A stretch of 36,494 nt of DNA from a virus. The position numbers were made by a program, and so were the translations under genes. Positions 31,799 through 36,494 of this stretch are shown here, one piece after another (positions within the stretch are counted from its first letter, which is position 1; every line of letters begins with the position of its first letter). The notes below the pieces were generated by a model, which was given only the letters and a program-made list of their open reading frames with translations, was not told the origin of the DNA and did no database searches. The stretch covers positions 1 to 36,494 of the IMG/VR virus record IMGVR_UViG_3300042691_026003; one strand, written 5' to 3'.

Positions 31799-32148
31799 CA
31801 GGACTCCTTCACCTGCGTAGAGGTCTTCTTACGAGTTCGGGGGGCAGGCTTTGCTTCTTCTGGTGTTTCTTCTTGTGACTCTTCGCCCACCTCTGTCGCT
31901 TCTTCTTCAGCGACTTCTGGTTCTGGCTCGGAGACCTCTTCTTCCACCTGAATTGGCTCTACCTCTGGGGCTGCTTCTTCGACAACTCCAGTAGATGAAA
32001 GTACCACAAGGAACCCGTTTTCAATAGCAAATGCCGCGATCGGGTCATTTGTATCGACTTCGGCCTGTCCCAAGGGTGCAAGTTCTTGGCCGGACTCATC
32101 AAAAATGACGATTCGGTTGATCTGATTAAAAACTGTGATCTTTCCCAT
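31798..32148 (-). CDS. Small acidic protein upstream of sheath
   Basis: The 116-residue protein has an N-terminal beta domain (MGKITVFNQINRIVIFDESG; GFLVVLSSTGVV, about 1-55) and then a long Glu-rich tail (EVEPIQVEEEVSEPEPEVAE), ending in a short basic piece RTRKKTSTQVKES. The acidic tail is probably disordered. It overlaps the sheath start and so is likely co-expressed. Similar small proteins with a beta head are common at this position in actinophages, but the function is not known. A neck-associated or assembly role is possible. Confidence 0.7.
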   Translation of the reverse strand: MGKITVFNQINRIVIFDESGQELAPLGQAEVDTNDPIAAFAIENGFLVVLSSTGVVEEAAPEVEPIQVEEEVSEPEPEVAEEEATEVGEESQEETPEEAKPAPRTRKKTSTQVKES

Positions 32149-32160
32149 ACCCTCTCAACT

Positions 32161-32766
32161 TTACGCTAAATCTTCCCAAGTCAGGGGAACTGTATTGATC
32201 TCAAATTCAGTAACGTCGCCGTTCTTGGTTCTGAGGATTTGTTCATTGAGCGAAAACTCGTATGCCAGATAGGCACCGGCTATCACTCGGTCGCCCTTTG
32301 CGTATGAAAGGTCGCTGTATTCCTCTCTGAGTGTAGTCTCGTCAAGGAGTACGTCGGCATCAAGACTAGGGAAATATCCACTTTCGCTTGCTTGCATCGC
32401 TGGATGATCAAGTAATGCACTTCTGATTACTGTGGTCAAACGGTCTCTAGTCTCGGTGGTTTGTTCTGGACCTTCACCACGAACCCAAATATAAGTTCTC
32501 ATATTGTAGGTCGCCCGATAGTTCGGGTCAGTCGAAAAGTTGACCATATCGGTTCTTGTAAAACCGCTGGTGTTCAACTGGACAGTAATAATAGTTGGCC
32601 ATGAATCAAGACCTGCCGGTTCATAGGAAAGGTAATAGACCGGATCGGGAAGAACTTCGGAATCCATTTGCCAAGTATTACGAAAAGAAACTAGCCGACT
32701 CGGAACATCAGATGCAAGATATTCAGTTACAAACTTTTTGGCCTGCCACGGCCCTTCCATAGACAT
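32161..32766 (-). CDS. Probable tail terminator / neck protein
   Basis: The 201-residue protein starts MSMEGPWQAKKFVTEYLASD. It has alternating strands and helices: SWPTIITVQLNTSGFTRTDM, YNMRTYIWVRGEGPEQTTET, then RDRLTTVIRSALLDHPAM. A late segment is AGAYLAYEFSLNEQIL. MRTYIWVRG with a following helix resembles gpU-type tail terminators, and its position between the gp10-like neck protein and the sheath fits that job, capping the tail at the head side. AGGGG lies 7 nt before the ATG. The identification is mainly by context. Confidence 0.68.
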   Translation of the reverse strand: MSMEGPWQAKKFVTEYLASDVPSRLVSFRNTWQMDSEVLPDPVYYLSYEPAGLDSWPTIITVQLNTSGFTRTDMVNFSTDPNYRATYNMRTYIWVRGEGPEQTTETRDRLTTVIRSALLDHPAMQASESGYFPSLDADVLLDETTLREEYSDLSYAKGDRVIAGAYLAYEFSLNEQILRTKNGDVTEFEINTVPLTWEDLA

Positions 32767-32782
32767 CGGTCTACCCCTAGTC

Positions 32783-33229
32783 CTAGATCACTTCATCAAT
32801 ATAGTTGTCAACCCACCGAGCCATAGTTTTTGAAAACTCAAACGGCTCAAAAACAATTGTTCTAGCGGGCATATTGCGAGTTCCGTATTGATGAAACTCT
32901 GCGTATTCAATATCAGTCCCAAACTTTGCGGACTTGCGACCCATATCGTTTGGAGCGCCCTTTAAGTTGACAAGAGAATCCATTAGGTTCCCCGTCTTGC
33001 CAACTAATTTCGCTGGCTGACCAACTTCAGGGGTCCAATTTCCGTAAGCAGCCCATTTTTTTCCAGATCGGAGTCCCCGAGTGGCGAAGTTTTCAGCGTT
33101 TGCTTGTTCAAGATAATCTTTCGCAAGTTTGAAAACTGGGCGATAATCACCCATCCGCTTCGTGATTCGACGTAAAGCGGCTCTGGCATCAGAGGTATCA
33201 ACACTGATTTGAACCTTTACACCACTCAC
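32783..33229 (-). CDS. HK97 gp10/gpS-like neck or tail completion protein
   Basis: A TTG at 33250 opens the frame, but the GTG at 33229 has GGAGG 8 nt upstream and overlaps the upstream TAG by 1 nt, so it is preferred (148 residues). The protein has VKVQISVDTSDARAALRRIT, a helix with KLAKDYLEQANAENFATRG and LVGKTGNLMDSLV. The key motif is IEYAEFHQYGTRNMPARTIV. The YAEFHQYGTRNMPAR stretch is the hallmark of phage virion morphogenesis and HK97 gp10-type proteins. These sit at the head-tail junction. The flanking connector and terminator genes agree. Confidence 0.85.
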   Translation of the reverse strand: MSGVKVQISVDTSDARAALRRITKRMGDYRPVFKLAKDYLEQANAENFATRGLRSGKKWAAYGNWTPEVGQPAKLVGKTGNLMDSLVNLKGAPNDMGRKSAKFGTDIEYAEFHQYGTRNMPARTIVFEPFEFSKTMARWVDNYIDEVI

Positions 33230-33858
33230 TAAATTTGCCTCCGTCGCCAACGTTTAAGTACGGCTTTATCCGCTTCAGATAAACCGACTTCACGAACAGC
33301 AACTTCCCGAGTATCCATCTGCTTCAAACCAACAACATCATCAGTGAGGTTTTGCATTTCACGAGAAGCCACTCGCAAAACGAGGAGTTTCAAGTAAGGA
33401 ATCTGCTCGCCATCCAAACCAGCGGTGTAAGTGACTTCAATGTCGTCATAAGAAACGACGCTGAACATATCTAAGCCCCATTTACTTGAAGAGAAGTGTG
33501 GGCCTTCTTGAAGCGTGGTCCAACTATTCTCATTCAACCCGCGACGACGAACCAAATCAATTGACACGACTGGCGAAAAGTTTAAATGGATCACATAAGG
33601 GGGTTGAACTACGCGCTCAATGGTATCTACCGTTGAATCAAGCGTTCTGTCGTAGAAGTACGCAGTTGCCGCAACGTGAAGATAGTCCTCTGGAATTCGG
33701 TAGATTTCCGTATATTCCGTTGGTTCGATTGGTCGCCTAAGAAATGTTTCAATTTCCGACTGGACACCAGCAAGAATCAAGGTTGCATTATCTTCTTGGC
33801 GGTTACTAAACCGACCAATGTCCATGTATGTGGCGAGGTCGTCGGCATCAACGAGCAT
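33229..33858 (-). CDS. Head-tail connector (gp6-like adaptor)
   Basis: The 209-residue protein starts MLVDADDLATYMDIGRFSNR. Helices LILAGVQSEIETFLRRPIEP with TEYTEIYRIP follow, then strands with FSPVVSIDLVRRRGLNENSW, typical of the gp6/gp15 connector group. YDDIEVTYTAGLDGEQIP leads into VLRVASREMQNL, also a classic connector part. The C-terminus is basic (KAVLKRWRRRQI). These proteins form a ring below the portal. The portal itself is not in this window. A 16 bp gap separates it from the Arg-rich gene upstream. Confidence 0.85.
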   Translation of the reverse strand: MLVDADDLATYMDIGRFSNRQEDNATLILAGVQSEIETFLRRPIEPTEYTEIYRIPEDYLHVAATAYFYDRTLDSTVDTIERVVQPPYVIHLNFSPVVSIDLVRRRGLNENSWTTLQEGPHFSSSKWGLDMFSVVSYDDIEVTYTAGLDGEQIPYLKLLVLRVASREMQNLTDDVVGLKQMDTREVAVREVGLSEADKAVLKRWRRRQI

Positions 33859-33874
33859 TGCCTAACCTCCCCAT

Positions 33875-34180
33875 TTAATTGTTGCGACGACCCTGAAGTC
33901 TGTTGCCAACGGCACGAAGACCGCGAGAAAGCGCACGACGAATCCGACCCGGCCTACGGCGACCAGCGTCTGCTGGTGCTGGGGCTGGTGCTGGGGTCGG
34001 GCGTGGACGTGGGCGTGGAGTAGCCCCACCTCCGCCCCCGCCACCACCGCCGCCCGGACGTGGGGCAGCAGGAGTTGGAGTTGTATCGGGGGTTGTATCA
34101 ACTGTTGGCGTTACTGAGGTCGGTCGGCGGCGTGGCCTACGACGACGCTCACGATCTCGCCTGCGTGAAGGGGGTGGCAC
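33875..34180 (-). CDS. Low-complexity Arg/Pro/Gly-rich basic protein
   Basis: The frame opens with a GTG at 34189, but the GTG at 34180 has GGAGG 8 nt upstream and is preferred (101 residues). It begins MPPPSRRRDRERRRRPRRRP, then has Thr/Pro-rich text, ten glycines in a row, ATPRPRPRPTPAPAPAPAD and a basic C-terminus (GRIRRALSRGLRAVGNRLQG). The DNA is markedly GC-richer than its surroundings. A plus-strand frame is open over the same stretch, so coding direction rests on the ribosome binding site and neighbours. It may bind nucleic acid or be an internal head protein. No family is recognised. Confidence 0.55.
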   Translation of the reverse strand: MPPPSRRRDRERRRRPRRRPTSVTPTVDTTPDTTPTPAAPRPGGGGGGGGGGATPRPRPRPTPAPAPAPADAGRRRPGRIRRALSRGLRAVGNRLQGRRNN

Positions 34181-34251
34181 CTGAAACACCTCCGGTGAGA
34201 GTGCGCGAATTACAAAAACGATACCACCAGATTGCTTGTTACTAGGCCATG

Positions 34252-34797
34252 TCAGCGATCAGCGTTTGGTGGCCGTTCAATCGTGATCTCCCCGGCAATT
34301 TGAGCATCGGGGGGTGGTGCCTCCACGGGAACCCAAGCGTTTGAGTATTTATGCTCTTTGAGTTTCCTCGTTTTAATTAAACTGCCGTCAACAAGAAGGT
34401 CAAATTCCTCATCAGTCATTCGGAGTGCTTCCTGAATGATGCTTTCATCGTATTTCTTGGAAGCGATAATCCTTTTCAGCAGACGAGACAATGGTTTTGC
34501 AATAGTTGAACCTTTTGCACGATTGAGCCGAACGTGCATAATCATCGCATCGACTTCATCACAGTCAACAAACGTAACGGGGATGATCCCCTTGTCACGC
34601 TTCACGATCCTCTTGTCCTGCGAAATAACCCACCGAGAGAACCCGTCAATAATCGTGGAATCCTCTTTCCTGACCACTATCGGCGCAATCCATCCATAAT
34701 CAAGGACTGATTCAGTCAAAAGTTTCATTTCCGGTTTGAAAATGTAAGTGGTCTTCCAACTCGCTGGCTGGACGTTCTTGTAGTGGACTTCATTCAT
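34252..34797 (-). CDS. ParB-like (IbrB-like) protein
   Basis: The 181-residue protein has a ParB/Srx-type N-terminal domain. MKLLTESVLDYGWIAPIVVR (24-43) and TIIDGFSRW (48-56) correspond to the ParB box, in which DGFSRW replaces GEHRY-like residues. PVTFVDCDEVDA and MHVRLNRAKG (88-96) complete it. A helical region follows (SRLLKRIIASKKYDESIIQE). The C-terminal 40 residues are Pro-rich. ParB-type domains bind CTP or act in nucleases. A ParB-like partner encoded beside a PAPS-reductase-like gene is the IbrB/IbrA arrangement. It overlaps that gene by 4 bp, so they are probably made together. Its true target is unknown. Confidence 0.8.
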   Translation of the reverse strand: MNEVHYKNVQPASWKTTYIFKPEMKLLTESVLDYGWIAPIVVRKEDSTIIDGFSRWVISQDKRIVKRDKGIIPVTFVDCDEVDAMIMHVRLNRAKGSTIAKPLSRLLKRIIASKKYDESIIQEALRMTDEEFDLLVDGSLIKTRKLKEHKYSNAWVPVEAPPPDAQIAGEITIERPPNADR

Positions 34798-35957
34798 CTA
34801 TTGTCATCCAATGAGTCAAGGCTGTCCGCATCAGCAAGAGCCTGAGCAGCAGCAAGTCGTTTTGCATGGGCACGAGTTTTTGGTCCAACAGGACTAACAG
34901 ACGTAACTGAAAACTCATTCAAAATGAGATTCCTAATAAGCCATTCAAGTGGATAGGACCACTCGTCTGTCGCCCATTTTTTCCGATACTTGGAAGCAAA
35001 AGCCATCGCTTCAGTATGGATACCTTCCGTCAACATTGTTTCATCAATGCATCGACGCACACCGTCCCACCCATCGGCAGCGTAATCATCAATCATGGTT
35101 TCAATGTCAAATTCAGGCCAGAGGCGGCGCTGAGCATCAACATCTGGAAAACATTCAATAAGCCGGTCGTAGAACTCTGGTTCAGTCGCCACCACATCAC
35201 CAATTCTCCGAATGGCAACAGAATGCAATGGAATCCCAACCCGTGAATTTGATTTGGTCATTGCTGCCAAATCGTAATACTCACAATACGGTGCACCATG
35301 TTCAACCGTGATGAACTTGAGGACATCATTAGTTGTCCAGTCGTAAATCGGCTTTGCAAATCGAAGAGGAATTGACTTTTTCAATTTGTATGGCTGAACA
35401 ATGTAATTTTCATGCAGTTTCTGAACACAAGACCTATAGCGAATCATTGATTCATTCGCTCGGACACCAGTCAAGAAAGCGGTCATGCCTTTCTTTCCCT
35501 GCATTGTGTAATAGTCAACTGATTCAGGAAGTGGCTCAGAAGGATCAAGCCCAAAATCCTCAGCCCTTATTGCCCATTTTGGGAATGGCCTCACAATCCT
35601 TCCATCGGCTTCCCTCATGGGGGACCAAAGGAGAACATATTCTCTTCGACCAAGAATCCAAACCTCTTGACCCATTGGCAGGCAATACCACTCCATATCA
35701 ACCCATGGTTGGTCACGGATGTATTCAACGTATTCCACGACGGTCGGACTAACCATCTCCTCGTCTCGGAAAATGACTTTTACTGGTCCAAGCCCTCGCT
35801 CCTCATGCACTTCTTTTGCCAGTAGCAAGACTGCGGTTGAGTCTTTACCGCCAGAAAACTGGACGCAGACGGTATCGAAGGTGTCGTAGACGTGACGAAT
35901 TCTTTCTCGCGCTGCATCAACACACGTCATGTCTAAAAACATTCTTTGGCGTGTCAT
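34794..35957 (-). CDS. PAPS-reductase-like (IbrA-like) protein
   Basis: The 387-residue protein belongs to the adenine-nucleotide alpha-hydrolase group. FSGGKDST (34-41) is the PP-loop that binds the phosphates of ATP or PAPS. FRDEEMVSPTVVEYVEYIRD (63-82) is the following strand-helix. LTGVRANESMIR (162-173) and PIYDWTTNDVLKFI (203-216) are standard motifs of the PAPS reductase-related family. Length and the helical C-terminus (WPEFDIETMIDDYAADGWDG) resemble IbrA/DUF3440-type proteins rather than assimilatory reductases. It overlaps the ParB-like gene by 4 bp and the 74-residue gene by 1 nt. It may act in nucleotide or sulfur chemistry, or against host defence. Confidence 0.87.
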   Translation of the reverse strand: MTRQRMFLDMTCVDAARERIRHVYDTFDTVCVQFSGGKDSTAVLLLAKEVHEERGLGPVKVIFRDEEMVSPTVVEYVEYIRDQPWVDMEWYCLPMGQEVWILGRREYVLLWSPMREADGRIVRPFPKWAIRAEDFGLDPSEPLPESVDYYTMQGKKGMTAFLTGVRANESMIRYRSCVQKLHENYIVQPYKLKKSIPLRFAKPIYDWTTNDVLKFITVEHGAPYCEYYDLAAMTKSNSRVGIPLHSVAIRRIGDVVATEPEFYDRLIECFPDVDAQRRLWPEFDIETMIDDYAADGWDGVRRCIDETMLTEGIHTEAMAFASKYRKKWATDEWSYPLEWLIRNLILNEFSVTSVSPVGPKTRAHAKRLAAAQALADADSLDSLDDNR

Positions 35958-36181
35958 TACAACGATTCCCTGTTGAGGCGTTTTGTGAATCTTGCTTTCA
36001 GGTATGCATCGGTAATTGCAACGCTTAAGATCGGATCAACACACTTAATTACAACTTCACTATTTGCATCAGAACAAGTAACTGTCCACATTTGATTCGA
36101 ATTAGAGTTGATCGTTACTTCAAAACCTGAGCCAAGAATCCACCGAAGATAGCGTTCGGCTTCAGCAATTTTGTACGTCAC
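35957..36181 (-). CDS. Small unknown protein
   Basis: The 74-residue product starts MTYKIAEAERYLRWILGSGF and continues with strands (EVTINSNSNQMWTVTCSDAN; SEVVIKCVDPILSVAITDAY) and a basic end. The fold looks alpha/beta. The start overlaps the MazG-like stop by 4 bp, and its stop overlaps the next ATG by 1 nt (TAATG), so it is in the same unit. No family is recognised. Confidence 0.65.
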   Translation of the reverse strand: MTYKIAEAERYLRWILGSGFEVTINSNSNQMWTVTCSDANSEVVIKCVDPILSVAITDAYLKARFTKRLNRESL

Positions 36182-36494
36182 CGAGTATCGCCCTCCCCAG
36201 TAATCGCATCACGATTCTGACGATCAAGAAGTTTTGCGATATTTCGATGGGCAACAAAAGAAAACTTCAAATCAAGTTCGTCGGCAAGACGAGCGCAATA
36301 CCAAAGAACATCACCGATCTCATCGGCAATTTGTGATCGACGTTCATAAGTGATTTCCTGCTCATCATCACGAAGAATTCGCTTAATCTTTCCAGCAACC
36401 TCACCGGCCTCAGACGCAAGCCCCAGCGATGTGTAGTAGATGTGATTAAGACCATCTTTTGGATACTGAGCCGTAATTTTGGTCAATTCTTGAT
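36178..36494 (-). CDS. MazG-like NTP pyrophosphohydrolase, 5' end beyond window
   Basis: The frame is open to the window edge. Upstream of the TTG at 36486 it still reads QE, giving ...QELTKITAQYP, which fits the YQE-x-T start found in many MazG-like proteins. The gene is therefore probably cut at its 5' end. The visible part has GLASEAGEVAGKIKRILRD (the E-x2-E-x2-E-like helix that binds magnesium) and DEIGDVLWYCARLADEL (the E-x2-D helix). These motifs define the MazG family, which hydrolyses nucleoside triphosphates. Phage copies may reduce (p)ppGpp or clean up nucleotide pools. The C-terminus is short and charged. Confidence 0.87.
   Translation of the reverse strand, partial: QELTKITAQYPKDGLNHIYYTSLGLASEAGEVAGKIKRILRDDEQEITYERRSQIADEIGDVLWYCARLADELDLKFSFVAHRNIAKLLDRQNRDAITGEGDTR

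Noticed and set aside
33903-34184. 93-residue plus-strand frame opposite the Arg/Pro/Gly-rich gene
   Set aside because: It is also low-complexity, but the minus-strand gene has GGAGG before its start and matches the direction of all neighbours.
1-36494. tRNA genes, integrase, attachment sites, origins
   Set aside because: No T-arm-like motif outside coding regions, recombinase motif or att-like repeat was found by eye.

Overview
The window is part of a contractile-tailed (myovirus-type) bacteriophage genome. Almost all genes lie on the minus strand, tightly packed, with 1-26 bp overlaps and many ATGA/TAATG-type junctions. A recognisable series of tail genes runs in the usual order: neck proteins, sheath, tube, frameshifted assembly chaperone, tape measure, hub, spike, gp25 wedge, baseplate J, tail protein I, fibres. 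A WhiB-family gene (1642..1893) points to an actinobacterial host, because this regulator family is essentially confined to Actinobacteria and their phages. Base composition looks moderate rather than very GC-rich (judged by eye, not calculated), which would suit a low-GC planktonic actinobacterium; that is inference. No integrase, tRNA, CRISPR array, terminase, portal or major capsid gene was recognised.

Layout in transcription order (high to low coordinates). 36494-34252: accessory genes, namely a MazG-like pyrophosphohydrolase cut by the window edge, a 74-residue unknown, a PAPS-reductase-like enzyme and a ParB-like protein resembling an IbrA/IbrB pair. 34180-31798: an unusual Arg/Pro/Gly-rich protein, a head-tail connector, a gp10/gpS-like neck protein, a probable tail terminator and an acidic protein. 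31798-28965: sheath, tube, a hairpin terminator or attenuator, and the tail assembly chaperone with a predicted -1 frameshift extension. 28932-18651: tape measure with a C-terminal M15-type peptidase domain, tail/hub proteins, a spike fused to a fibre-like collar domain, gp25 and baseplate J. 18648-13838: tail protein I and two fibre/adhesin genes. 13797-12680: four small genes, three with membrane segments, that look like a lysis cassette without an endolysin. 12538-6977: four more fibre genes, ending in a 1098-residue collagen-like fibre whose tip carries tandem His-x-His repeats.

Below the collagen-like fibre come an unknown Cys-containing protein, a 2-oxoglutarate/Fe(II) oxygenase of prolyl-4-hydroxylase type, a family-2-like glycosyltransferase and a SAM methyltransferase, mixed with small unknown genes. 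The most interesting reading is that some of these enzymes modify the collagen-like fibre after translation. 2190-1073 holds coiled-coil and Cys/His small proteins, WhiB and a PD-(D/E)XK-like protein. One plus-strand gene, a winged-helix regulator (505..945), is divergent from a small helix-turn-helix gene that precedes a gene cut by the left edge.

Functions were assigned from motifs and gene order only; no database search or structure prediction was run. The structural core is secure. The small hypothetical genes and the modification-cassette idea are not.
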